Assembly: GCA_025024175.1 (NCBI GenBank)
Contig: QCXZ01000064.1
Coordinates: 57,433,325-57,497,324 of the forward strand
Length of the DNA: 64,000 nucleotides
Source: Rhyzopertha dominica
Lineage: Eukaryota; Arthropoda; Insecta; Coleoptera; Bostrichidae
Direction of reading: 5' to 3'
In this document: positions 35,566 through 46,790 of the stretch, in pieces
Layout: each line of letters opens with the position of its first letter
Position numbering within the stretch: the stretch's first letter is position 1
Position numbers and translations under genes: made by a program
The notes under the pieces: generated by a model
Told to the model about the DNA's origin: nothing
What the model saw: the letters and a program-made list of their open reading frames with translations, nothing else
Database searches by the model: none

Positions 35566-36613
35566 AGGGTTGGTATAGTAATGCAACTCTCTTACCGTTA
35601 TTACAACCCTGCAATAAAATTTATCTTTCATCTCGAACAACAGGCGTCCCCACACAAATTACCACAAATAACCGGATTACCGTAAGTTTAGGTCCGATTT
35701 TCGGAAGATGGTTAAGCAGAGTCGGATTATTTAAAGTTCACTACATGTTCGCGTTTAAGTTCGGGAGTTGTAGATTTAGTGCGTACAGAGGTAATTAGTA
35801 TACCGAAAGAACTGTGGAAAAGCTGTATTAAACATGTTAAATAGCTATGTATCCCCAAATTTTCAAAATTTTATAATACATGTTAATGATGATGCTAGCA
35901 GTGATTCAGAACTTTTTTGAACTTTTTAGACTCTTTTTGTAAAAATATAATAGATAAATGGAATTATTTTCTTTTATTTAGAGCTTTAGATAAAAAATAT
36001 ATATTCTTATTATTCTCTTTTAAAATACTTGTCTTTTATTTACATATTTAATTATGTTAACCGTTAACCGCATGTTTCCAATAGTTAAAAGATTGTAAAA
36101 ATATTAAAACGTATTGTTTATAATTTTCGGCTAGCACATCATTCAACATATTCACATGATATAAATATTACAGGAATGTTAAAAATCAAAATAAAAATAT
36201 TTAGGAATGCGAGATTTTTCTTTGCATATAAAAAAATGCTCAGATGTGCATGTTGTCTAGTTAGATTACAAATTTCATTATAACTAGATATACTTTGCTT
36301 GTGCAAAATAATGTTACTACTCATCTAAAACTACGTACAATTCATTTTGAGACGTAAATAAAAACGATCGATGTAAAACCTCTTATTGACCGAATGATTA
36401 CAAACTACTTAGAATAGTATACACTACACAAACAAAAAAACGAGTTTTAAAACGGCTTAAAGCCGGCACTGGAAATTCGCAAAATCACAAAGAGAGGGTT
36501 TGATTTATGAGGGGTCGCGTGCCGTTCCAACTGTGCCTGTAAATGAAAGGTAAATAGTATTGCAGGGTTGTAAAAACGGTAAGAGAGTTAGTTGCATTAC
36601 TATATACACAACT
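35566..36613. mobile_element. 1.05-kb non-autonomous TIR element
   Basis: The left end (GGGTTGGTATAGTAATGCAA then CTCTCTTACCGTTATTACAA) and the right end, inverted, match over about 75 bp, including TACAACCCTGCAATA and CCTTTCAT-type words. The interior is AT-rich and without an open frame of note. I could not identify a clear target duplication, so the superfamily is open. Confidence 0.72.
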
Positions 36614-37560
36614 GCACTAACATCAAGGAATATGAAGGCATTATGACAAGATTAGCGCAAAAAACGTCTGCGTTTGAACCGTGATTACCAGCATCTTCTT
36701 ATTCATCATCGTCACCATCTTCTTATTCGCCCTTAAAGGAGCTTCGAATCAAACTTTCTTAAGTCCACGACTTGAAATTTTAGACAAACTACGATTTTAT
36801 TTACCATCCCAGTAGTTACAGTGGTTATAGCATATAAAAGGTAAATGATATAATATTGACTAGCACTAAAAGAGAAATAATTTTGTTGCAGGTTTAGAAA
36901 AAAGTAAAAAAGAAAGATTTGGATATAATATGTATTGATGCAGTAATGTAGCAAAGGATTATTGATACATAACAAATTTAATCATGCATCTGTTCTGGCT
37001 CCTCTTCCATACAGTCGCACATAACCGCGTCTTCAATGGGGGTTTCACTAGCTTTTTCATAAGTTTATGGAAGATTATTGCTCTCAATTTGGAAGCACCA
37101 AATAATACCGGCAGTTTATTTTTCTCGTTCACATTTTTGGCTTTTTGAGTCTTATACTGTGTTTACTAACTATAACCCAACCGAAATCCAAATGTAGTGA
37201 AAATTCTTTAAAAGAAAAACATCTCTTGACTTTCAGTTGTGGGGGTACACTAGAGTTGTAAAGTTTTAAAAGTCCAGAAATGCTTAAAGTTGATGGGAGT
37301 TATAATAATTGAGTTTTATTTCGTAAATGGTATCTTTCGTAGGCTTATAATCTTGAAATAAATTGTATGATTGTTTGTTAGAAAACAAGTATTTTTTTGT
37401 GATCTCCTCCACTACGTTTGCAAGGTACTTCTCCTAGTTTCACACACTTCGCCATTTTATCCATTCGACTTTGACCAATACTAAAAGCTGCCTCAAAAAA
37501 CTTTGAACAAACTCTCACGTCCATTCCATTTGATCGTAAGTAATAGGAAACGGTCATAAA
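36614..37560. other. No gene seen
   Basis: AT-rich. Possibly contains the unrecognisable front of the transposase relic that follows. Confidence 0.4.
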
Positions 37561-37965
37561 GATGGCTTTTCACAGACGTGTTGGACCTCTACATCTTCTC
37601 CTTTTAGGCTTGGAGGCTTTCGTCATCAGGGCTTTCTTCCATGACTATAATCTCAACGGTAAGCTTTATCTTGATATGCTAGAAACACTAATCTATCTCT
37701 ATCTGCCATTGATATCATGGAACAAGATTAGGAGTTGAATAGAAATGAACTATATTTCCAGGAGGATGCGGCATCTCCTCATTTTGTTACTCCTGTTAGG
37801 CAATTACTTGATGGTTATTACTTTTGGGGATACTAAATACCAGCATGCTTAGGGAAATTACGTCAAAAATTGTATTTGAGTGCCAGCATTGACTCCAAAG
37901 ATCTATAGAAATATCAGGCAAGCATTTGAGTCGCGACTCTACGTTTGTATGGAAGCTGGTGAAAA
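37561..37965 (+). pseudogene. DUF4817/IS630-type transposase, decayed
   Basis: Plus-strand pieces: IRAFFHDYNLNGKLYLDMLE, then NELYFQEDAASPHFVTPVRQ with LLD (the QQDGAPPH block with its Asp), FWGY and, near the end, FESRLYVCMEAGEKI, which resembles the final R..VC...GGHFE helix. The SPDLTPLDFFL block with the last Asp is missing between LLDGYY and FWGY. The relic at 1-712 keeps that last block but lacks this second-Asp block, so the two have lost different parts. Confidence 0.62.
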
Positions 37966-39547
37966 AATTTGAAATCAGCTGTAACTTGATGTACTTTTGT
38001 AAAAAAAAGGATTAAATAGTTAGGGATGGCATCTGCCAATGGTAGAGAATGGTTAAGAGAATGGTTAAGATAATGGTTAGATCACAGTACAATGGTGAAT
38101 GCTTTCGATTATATTCCTTTGTATTCCTTTTTTTTAATATATGCTATATCTCTACAAGCGTACCTTGTTTTATATTGAGGTGGACCATGGATCGCAAGTG
38201 GGAACATCTTGCTCGACACTTTGGGGTTGTATTGTGTATAAAGAGAGAACCGCAATATATTTTTTTATGATGCGATACTTGACTGCATGGTTTTGAAACA
38301 TTACTCGTTACAACTTCTATTACGCTAAAATTGATATGTTAAATTTAATAGGTAGGTATCTTATTATTTTCTGGTTATGGTCAAAGGATTGGGATTAAAG
38401 TCTGTATTCAACATAACTGAGCAAGAAACAAGATCTGTTTGTGTTATACAATAACAGTTTTAACCAAAACTACAAAACTTAAATTTTCTCAAACAAAAAA
38501 GAAACACTAGTTGTATGAAAGAGGCTACAAAACTGGTCTTGTGAGTGTACCAAAGAAACCATGTTCAAACAGGTAAGGATTTTGTTGAATAAAAATCTAA
38601 CAGAAGTATGGTATCCTATCTATAAACGTTATATTCTTAGTGATCTTGAAGGATTCGTAACCAATGCTTTATTAATGTTAACTGACGATGGCTATAGCTA
38701 ATCTGGGCAACATGTTAATACGTTCATTTACCAGAACAAACTATTAGTTTATATGGATATTAAAAGTGAGGCGCGACGTTTATTTAATTCAATATTATAT
38801 TAAAGTCTTGATGAAAAGTTTTACGTTAGTTCACGCAAGAATTTAATATTGCAATAGTTTACAGCCAGTGATTTCGGTCTGTTTGGACGTTTAACTCGGA
38901 ATCTGAAAATGTCAACGTAAGTTACAGTAAGCGTTTTCGGACATTCAAGTTCCTTCAAACGGAACAGTTGCATGCACCCAACAACTACGATTTTTCGATA
39001 TTTGTGGAAATAATGACGCGATTTACCCCGGTGTGATTATATCCACCTGACCAAACACGGTCCAATTCGGGAAAATTCAAACGCAGAATCGGGTTATTCT
39101 GATATAATGCGACCAGTGTGGTTTATCTAATGCATCGCTAATGTGGCTTTACGCCGGCTATATTCTTTTACGACGGATATCTGCATTTCCCACCGCAGCT
39201 TTGAAAAGCGCGATATTGCTAAATGCAGCGAAAATTATGTTTGCTTACTTCCAATCGCACCCGTACAGAAAAGTTTGTTATTTAAATGAGTTTGGTGTGA
39301 TCGCTGATCTTCATAAGATCATTAGGTGCTGTAATTTGAAACGGGTGAGTAGGTTTAGCAGAAATGGTTATAGAAGACCAAATAACGTAATTTACCAACA
39401 CGTAATGCAGTTTCGTGCAATCCTGAATTTCTACAGATTTCTGATTTCTCTGGTAATTCGCGTGTTAGTTATTCAAGTATGTCTTTGTTGCTGAAAATGC
39501 ATAAGTGTATTCGAGCGTGTCATTTTTGCTGACCATATGGCTAAATC
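37966..39547. other. No gene seen; GC-richer island near 39.1 kb
   Basis: AT-rich up to about 38990, then a stretch of higher GC and CpG to about 39400 that contains an unremarkable 117-codon open frame (39141-39494) without known motifs. Confidence 0.42.
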
Positions 39548-39733
39548 TATATATCGGGTGAATCTGGAGGATCGCACGGAACTCTGCATTCTGCACATCA
39601 AAATAATAAAAAAAAACTCAAATTTATTTGATTGGCTATTTTCCATCATGATGGTTTTTATTTTGATTATCGGGATCGTGGCAAAAACAAACTTATGGTT
39701 TAATTAAGTCGACAGTTTCGTGTATTTCTTATT

Positions 39734-39890
39734 TGTTACACTTCTTCAGGACGAGAACGGAGACAACATAATATTTGATAAAATTCAGTAAAAAATTACA
39801 AACAAATAAAGGCAAATTGTAACTAAACACTTGATTTGATAAATCTTATGAATCTGTTGACAGGTTTATTTAGTCATCAACATCCGAACA
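39734..39890 (-). repeat. Candidate gypsy 3' LTR
   Basis: On the minus strand, downstream of the gypsy pol end, a purine-rich tract (AAATAAAGGAGA, 39902-39891) is followed at once by TGTTCGGATGTTGATGAC, and the segment ends TGTAACA at 39734. TGTT...AACA ends and the preceding polypurine tract fit an LTR of about 157 bp. No second LTR is present to confirm it. Confidence 0.5.
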
Positions 39891-40003
39891 TCTCCTTTAT
39901 TTCACTGCCTTCTAGCTGATCCTATCTCTGCCCTGTTACTAGATTTATGAACAAGTAGTTACATATAACATCATTCCTGCCTAAAAATGCAACAAACTAA
40001 CAA

Positions 40004-40680
40004 TTAGTAAAATACAAAATCCTTGAATTTAGCAGGAATTTTTATTTCTCTCCGTGGTCTAGATGCCTGTGTTTTCATTTCCTCGCTAGGTATGTTGTGA
40101 AGTCCTCTTTCTTGGTTGCCATCTGTAGTCTTCGTTAGATATGCTTCACTGTTTTCTGTCATCTGTGAATAAGAGGTATCCAAATTCTGTGTACCTTGTA
40201 TATTGTCTTCTGGAGCAAATTGTAACTTGTTTTGGTCCGATGTATCTCCTATTGCCTTGTCTGTCATGTCTGTTCTTATAACATCTCATCTATTATACTC
40301 TCTTCTGTTTTCTTTTTTGTTATTCTTTCTTTCACATTGTTGTTCATTATTTGGTTCGAACGGTTGAATGTTTATTATATTCCTTCTGTATGTGCCTCCA
40401 TTTGCGTTTACTTCATACGATCGGTCTTTTAATTGTTTCGTCACTGTTCCTAATGTCCAATTCTTGTTTTTATCAGGATGAGCTCGAACTAAGACTGTCT
40501 GACCTATGCATAATTCTGGGTGTTTTCCTATTCCGATCATAGTAATACTTAGCTTCTTTTTTCTCATGTATTATATTTTGTTCCACATCCTGTATTACTT
40601 TGGGTCGTAATTTATCTGTAGTAGTTTTGAGTAGCGGTTCTTCTGGTGCTTGTAGTTGCATGCCCTTCCACTAGGTACAA
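40004..40680 (-). pseudogene. Ty3/gypsy pol, C-terminal end of integrase
   Basis: Minus strand. LLKTTTDKLRPKVIQDVEQN and KKEAKYYYDRN are the segment after the integrase core. After a frameshift at about 40560, ELCIGQTVLVRAHPDKNKNW and YEVNANGGTYRRNI form the SH3-like C-terminal domain. After one in-frame stop at 40286-40288, an acidic tail ends RPRREIKIPAKFKDFVFY, as in many gypsy polyproteins (RSGR..K.P.RF.DFV). It is truncated at the 5' side near 40680, where a different frame (KANRQILEEVENILYLVE) that I do not recognise abuts it. Confidence 0.8.
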
Positions 40681-40999
40681 AATATTTTCCACTTCTTCTA
40701 AAATTTGTCGATTAGCTTTTTCAGATGCTATTTTAGCAGCTCCAGTCTCGCAAAGTTAGTTAAAAACTCGAATAAATTCGTCGATATTTTTCTACAGCAG
40801 CTGTGACATTGAAATTACAGTACCATAAACAAAATCTATATCAGCATGCCCTAAAATAGAACAAACTTTGACATTTAATAAAAATACTACTGATGTTGAC
40901 AGTTATAAACAGACTTAAACCGTAAATAAGCATGTTTTAATATGTATAACTATGGAAACAAACTTTGTATCCATATTTATTCAAAGAAGCTTAGATATT

Positions 41000-41705
41000 A
41001 GGGAGTTTGCGGTTACCGTGGATTTTAATACCGTAAACGCTAAAATCACATGACTGAGATACGGTATTTCAAACTGACAGAATGGGTAATTTACAGTTTG
41101 CGAACGACGTCACTTGACGTATAACGCAACCAACATAAACTATAATATGGAAGCAGTTATTGATGCAGTTGCATTTGGCGAATTCAATGAAAATGGTGTG
41201 AAAGATGCTTTCACACATGGGCATTTACAAAAAAGCAGACACACTGAGAAAATAAATATAAAAGCGTTTAAATTTGGATGTATCAAACACAAAAGAATGT
41301 CTGCACATCCAAACATCAAATGGTTGCAGCATCATATACAGAGTTACATCGCAAAAACTAAAAAAGAACAAATCGAGATGTTCCACATGGTCTTTCAAAA
41401 CACCCAAAGTAAATTTTTTGCCTGTTGCTTCAACACACTTAGCGTGGATCGTCGCTCATCAACTCGCATCTTCGAAAGTATTTTGTGCTACCACTTCATG
41501 CAAAAGATCTAAATCGACCCGTATCCCAAAGCGCAGCCGTTCTTTTCTTGTCATCATATTACACACCACTATGCATCAATATAACACCACCCGGTATCGT
41601 GATACGGTATATCACGTCAAATAGCGTATTCCCGTAACGCTAAACATTACCGTAAAATTTTGCGCATGCGCTATGCTGCTCCACACCGGTATTCGCAAAC
41701 TCCCT
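41000..41705 (-). mobile_element. PIF/Harbinger-like short element
   Basis: Inverted ends AGGGAGTTTGCG and CGCAAACTCCCT, with further imperfect inverted similarity inside (TACCGTAA-type words). A 3-bp duplication ATT can be read at 40997-40999 and 41706-41708, the length expected for PIF/Harbinger or ISL2EU-type elements. Length is 706 bp, so the DDE transposase has been deleted or was never present. Confidence 0.65.
41225..41557 (-). pseudogene. Myb/SANT-like N-terminal ORF of the element
   Basis: The minus-strand ATG ATG at 41557-41552 opens MMTRKERLRFGIRVDLDLLH with EVVAQNTFEDAS, then two stops (41461-41456 region), then TIHAKCVEATGKKFTLGVLK and DHVEHL. The pattern (R.G...DL.LL.EV...NPFE...W..I......TGK.FT.R.L+.H...L) is a Myb/SANT-like HTH seen beside DDE transposases of Harbinger-related elements. 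The C-terminal part after DHVEHLDLFF is not recognisable. Confidence 0.58.
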
Positions 41706-41838
41706 ATTCATTAATTAAAAAAAAAACGCTATAACTTGAAAACAAATAATAATCGGATAAGAACAGTTAAGGTATTTTGTTGAGCAGAATACAATCCTGT
41801 AGTTTGGTGCGATCATTCCGATTCACCCGGTATAAATT

Positions 41839-43453
41839 GGACTGTAATAAGACAATCAGCAAATTTATCATAAAAAGAAAAACACGTAACAGTACTTATA
41901 TTTTTATTTTAGAGAATTCTATAGGAAATGAATTTATGTACAATGGCAATACACACTGTAGAACATCCAATTATACAAATTTTGAAGAATAATTTCAATG
42001 ACTTTTCTGTATTTTGAAACCCTTGCTTGGCGATTGTTGTGCCTTATTCTTGTTGGTAATAGCAAGCGGCTCTATTTTGCATAGGTACTAAAGACCGGTA
42101 CAAATCATGATATTTATATACGATTTTTTATATGATTTTCGTTTAAAAAGTTATTAGGGTTGACACAAAAAAAACTGCCACGTCTGAATATTGTTTCATT
42201 GTTATTCCTGCCTATGACTTTTATTGTACAAGAATCTCGAGGGATCTAATTTATTTGAGCTAGTTGTTCCTTATACAGCTGTTTCAATTCAATATAATTA
42301 TCAATAAAATTTCCGTTGGTTTGTTTCCGAATGCCTTTAGTAGTTGAAACTTAATAAAAAATTAACCTATTTATTTTGATTATGCTACACGTAGTAAAAG
42401 CCATTTAATAATTCCAAGTCAAAAACGATTTGTAGTAATATATTGAGATGTAGTTCCATTCGCTAATGCATACATACTCGAAAAATCGTGTGGGCTTTGA
42501 CTGTAAGCAACAGCAGTCACACAAAGCATTCCGATAATTCGCTTTGCCTGAATTATTGGTACCAGTTTTTTTTCTAATATGGACTAAATAAAACAAAATT
42601 ATCGACCTTGCACCTACGCAGCTATAAGTGTAAACAAAAAATTGCATTTTGAAATCGGTGAACCGACAGCCTTGAATTGGTATGCCGTAATAGCTTTACC
42701 GCTGCATTACTAATTTTATCTGGTTTTGAATTAAGAAACGGATAACTCCATATGAGGAAAATGTTAAATAATGATTATGGATGTTGATTTTCATTTCATT
42801 AGCTTGTGCAAATGGTGATAGCTTGAGGCCACCGCCCACAAACATCGATGCTTTCTGACTGCCTTTAGAAACGCAATCCTCATGGTCATTGTGCAGTTAT
42901 AATCACTTTTATAAACAAGCTAGTTAATTAGAACTCGTAATAACCTTATTGTCTCTTTTAATAGCGGACGAGACCTAATATATCATTATATCAACTTTTT
43001 TACGATAATATACAGTGCGTTAGAAGGGTGGAATAAATTCAATATACTTTGTAAGTGTGCGTTACTGGAAATATCGTCAGACACATCGATTACTGTTTAA
43101 TTAGTTAAAATGTGCGAGAACTTTACCTACAAAGATTACGTCATTATGGGTAAATAGATTACTGCATCTTGCTTCGTAGTTTGTAGGCTTTAATCTCTCC
43201 AAATTAAGAGGGGTAATCAAGAGGCACGACTGGACTATTGGGCGAATGGACAATAACTTCTGGCTCAAGAAATATAATTGCGAAGTTATATGCACCCGCC
43301 CTATAGTATAAGATCTGGCTCCTTCTGCATTTCATTTGTTTGGGTCGTTCAAAGTTCATTTGTCGTATAAAAGGTTTGAAGGATGAAGTAAGGCTGTCCT
43401 TCTTTGTATATAAATTTGGATTGCACCCTTTAGGATGAGGATATACATACATA
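41839..43453. other. No gene seen
   Basis: AT-rich, no recognisable coding or repeat signal. Confidence 0.5.
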
Positions 43454-43502
43454 AACTACACTGACGAGCTGTAACAAGAGCGAAACAGATCTGTCTGTAG
43501 TT
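43454..43502 (+). ncRNA. Hammerhead ribozyme, copy 1
   Basis: All conserved parts are in place. Stem I pairs AACTACA (43454-43460) with TGTAGTT (43496-43502), seven Watson-Crick pairs. The CUGANGA box is CTGACGA (43461-43467). Stem II is 43468-43481 (GCTGT/AGAGC with one G-G mismatch, loop AACA). GAAA is 43482-43485. Stem III is ACA/TGT closing the loop GATC (43485-43494). The predicted cleavage site is after C43495, in the triplet GTC. Known hammerhead class from layout: stem I open-ended. The weak point is the stem II mismatch. Confidence 0.83.
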
Positions 43503-43678
43503 GATTGTGGTGCAGACAGCATAGCATAGACATGGACTTTAATGTATGTCTGTTCTTGCTCGCTTGCAAAAAGTGCCGTGGGGGCCTGCTGTCAGCTTGA
43601 CGTATGCAGGTGCATGCCAACTTGACAGAATACAAGTAACTTTCTTAAGCCAGCTAGGTGCCTTTCTCACTATGTCAG
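43454..43678 (+). repeat. Ribozyme-bearing 225-bp repeat, copy 1
   Basis: Matches 49662-49892 in inverted orientation. Shared landmarks in order are CTGACGAGCTGTAA, GATCTGTCTGTAGTTG, ACAGCATAGCATA, AAAAAGTGCCGTGGGGGCCT, TGCAGGTGCATGCCAACTTG and CAGCTAGGTG, ending near TGTCAG. The repeat begins at stem I of a hammerhead fold. No open frame, no RNA polymerase III B box that I can see and no poly-A tail. Behaves like a short non-coding mobile unit. Confidence 0.8.
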
Positions 43679-45840
43679 AGTAATGCTGACAGATGGCATT
43701 ATCATCTCATTTTCTACTAACCTAATTACCTAGCTGTATCAGTATAAAAATTAACAAACTGTTTATTATTAACGGTAGTGTTGAATACACAATGCAACTG
43801 CTTATAAATTAACTAATATATATTTAGATTGATTATATTTCCAGAGTTTTTGCCAATTCAACCTTTTAGTGTCCTGACAATGGCTACTCTACACTCTTTA
43901 GCGACAAATATTACAGTATTGTTTAGTGTCCATCTATTTACTGCGCTATCTAGCATGTTTCTGGAAATTGTGCAACTTCTCCGTTATCAAAGAACACCGT
44001 TATAAAGCAAAAGCTGCTGACAAAGATACAAACAAGGAAGAATAAATTCTTGTAAAATAACTTCACTTTGGATAATTTAAAAAGTTTACATAATAAATCA
44101 TCAAAATTAAACTATTTAGAAATATTAGAGATATACAAAATTTTAAATGACCAAAATTGGACAATACTAAATGATTTTTGCAATTTCAGTTGTCCCATTC
44201 TAAATTTTTTATTTGAACGCTAATTTTTACGTTGCTGGTTTGAATGTAGTTTTTCCATTTTTTGTCAAGATTGCTTGTTTATATTTTTAATTTTGACAAT
44301 GTCATTAATTTTTTTCTATAATTTATTATATGGTACTGCATGACTATGGCATATTAGCGGAAAGCGCTTTACCTAAATATATGTATTGTGGATTTACCTT
44401 GGTGAAGTTATTTTACAAGAATTAATTCAAGATTCAATCCACGTAGAGCACAGTGGATCAGTTTTCAACGCTGAAAGAAGAATACTTTATTTCCGTCACA
44501 TTTGACTTTCAATCTGTGCTTTAAGTGTTGAATTCCGAAGTAAGTTTAATGTAGTAGCGTAGAAAAATTTCTGTGTACATCTCAACTTTTTACTTCTGCT
44601 GAACCGAACTTATTCGGAAATTGGGACTATCCTGTCACAAAATTTGAAAAAAGTTATACATAGTTATATAAATGGCAATATCTTATACTTTGTTGGGTCG
44701 TTATGTAGAAATATTTAAATAATTACACGTTTAACATAAAATTTGCTAAAATAGAAAGAAAAAAACGTCTCAGTTTATACAAGATTGGCTCAATATCTTT
44801 CGGCTGGAAAGATCTAACGCAGGTTAACGGATTTCTCCCATTTAAAACACTCGTCAAGTATTCTAATATAGAACAGAACCAAAGATGTAGCTAAAAAAAG
44901 TAAAAAAAACTTTTTCTCGAAACTATACTTTTGGGGTGTATTTTTTTTCTGTATGTAGACAAAACTAGTTGTCTTCGATGACTATTAATTGCTGCTTTAG
45001 CGGTCGTTAAGATATTGTAAAAGCGCTGATTGATTTGTTTGTATCAGGATATGCTAAATCGTCTTTCATATTCTTTGCCATTTCTTAAAACTCAAGGCAA
45101 GCATGCTCTCATTGTCGCTTGCCTTTTTTAGCCATTGGCAAATAAATCCGCTGCAGCTAAAGTACTTTATGTGTATTTTGTTGACTTCAATTAGTAATTC
45201 AAGTGTTATGTTTACGGAACGCATCTGGCACAGCCGCGATTTATAATCAACCAGCTCGGCATTCAAGTATTATTCCTCAATTCACTTAACACTTAACCCA
45301 AATAATCCCAAAAGTAAACCTCTTATGTGCGATGGGCATCTTACGGAGATACATAAAGTACACAATAGTGCATAGTAAACCGAAAACTTTTGAGGGAAGC
45401 ATAAAATTTTAATAATACGCTTCCATTACTTACGCCCATAAACCTTGGATGGGATTAGTTTGGAAGGCATCGTTAAACAAGGATTAGTGTTGGTCGCTGC
45501 ACGGTTCTCTTTCGAATGCCGTACACTGTGTTGAGTTGGGCATAAAAACTCGCGCTTTAATCTCTTTAATATTATATGCTTTCATGGACGACGCGTAACA
45601 CGGTAGCAACTTCGGGACAATGGACGTCGTTCTTAATCCTTTCATTGGTCACTTCTGAAGCCGAATAGCGGATTAAAATTTGACTTACGACATCTGTCTC
45701 AAAAAACATATTGCGCGAAGTCAATCAAGATTTGGAGGTTTACAAAACATGAAACCGCGGGAAAGTGTTTAATATTTGTTGTTCTTTAATTATAATCCTT
45801 AGTACTATTAGCCTAGTTTCCTCCGATTCAGGAATAATAT
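43679..45840. other. No gene seen
   Basis: AT-rich sequence. A 66-codon minus-strand frame at 45066-45266 has no recognisable motif. Confidence 0.45.
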
Positions 45841-46790
45841 AATGTATTTAAAGCACCTGTATAGAAAATTACCAAATTTGAAGACAGGGAGATCTCTGCT
45901 CTGTCGGATTACGATGGAAGAAATGGAAACGAGCGTTGGAATTATATCTAGAGACATCAAATGTAGACAACCCCGTCGAAAGACGTGCAGTACTTTTATA
46001 TACGGTAGGATTACGTCTGTTACAGTCTTCCGGGAGGGCACATTGTAGATGCCTATCAAGACACCGAATTAGACGTTATCGAAGCTAGACGAGTATTTTG
46101 CACCAAAGCAGAGTAAGATTTATGAGAGGCATATATTTGTGAAAAGTTTCAGTTAAATTTGGTGATGCAAGTAGGATAATGCGAATTCGAAAAGCCAGAG
46201 GAACACTTAAGCGAACTGCATTAGATGCACTTGTAGCGAAAGCGAACTCACCAAAAACTACAAATAGACAGCTGGATGTTTTTAAAATAAAACAAGAAGC
46301 AGATTAAGAATGTGTGAGAACAGCTCATCACACAATGGACAATGCCCAGCACGTTACAAGACTTGTCACCACTGTGGTATGAATAGTCACTACAAAAAAA
46401 TATTTCAAAACACGGGACACAAAAAGTAGATACCAGAATAACCCTCAGAGGACACACAAAATGCAAAGAATGCCAAGAGAACCGAGTTCAAGCAAAGGCA
46501 GAGAGATTGACATTGGCTACGTGTTCAACATCGATGAAAGCTGTACAGTGAAACAGTAAAGGAACTTTGCATACAGGCCTTAAATCAGATCAAAAATCCG
46601 GACAAAACTTTTATGGCATATGGAAGTAAAAAAAATCACTCACCATATTCGGCTCGTTTGAAGCAAGTGGCGGGAGGCGGAATAGACCTTAGAGTGGACC
46701 TACTGGGTAAACCACGTTAAAAGAACGCGCCAAGTACTACCTCATAGGTGGTGTGGAAACGTGTGCATATTGTGGAGAGGACAAAGTTAT
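45841..46790 (+). pseudogene. Ty3/gypsy-like gag and protease relic
   Basis: Plus-strand pieces in several frames. In the gag region there is TELDVIEARRVF and YERHIF, then a zinc-knuckle pair SSHNGQCPARYKTCHHCGMN followed by SHYKKIF, which reads as the HN.QCPA..K.C..CG...H...(C) signature of gypsy gag with the last Cys now Phe. After 46560, IKNPDKTFMAYGSK and, one frame over, TIFGSFEASGG resemble the retroviral-type protease region of these elements. Stops and frameshifts are many. No RT follows. Not obviously the same family as the gypsy end at 40 kb. Confidence 0.55.

Larger units (their letters stand above)
39548..41838. mobile_element. Inverted-repeat pair enclosing other relics
   Basis: TATATCGGGTGAATCTGGAG followed by GATCGCAC at 39548 matches the reverse complement of the sequence ending at about 41836 (TATACCGGGTGAATCGGAAT, then GATCGCACC), with similarity continuing for some 50 bp (GCAGAATGCAG / GCAGAATACAA). 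This may be the two ends of a larger transposon that later received the gypsy and PIF/Harbinger-like relics between them, or two independent solo ends. Confidence 0.5.

Noticed and set aside
39141..39494. 117-codon plus-strand frame in a GC-richer island
   Set aside because: No recognised domain; plausible as non-coding DNA. No splice or promoter evidence.
41114..41624. Two overlapping plus-strand frames of 132 and 116 codons
   Set aside because: They are antisense to the Myb/SANT-like reading on the minus strand, which has a clear family pattern.
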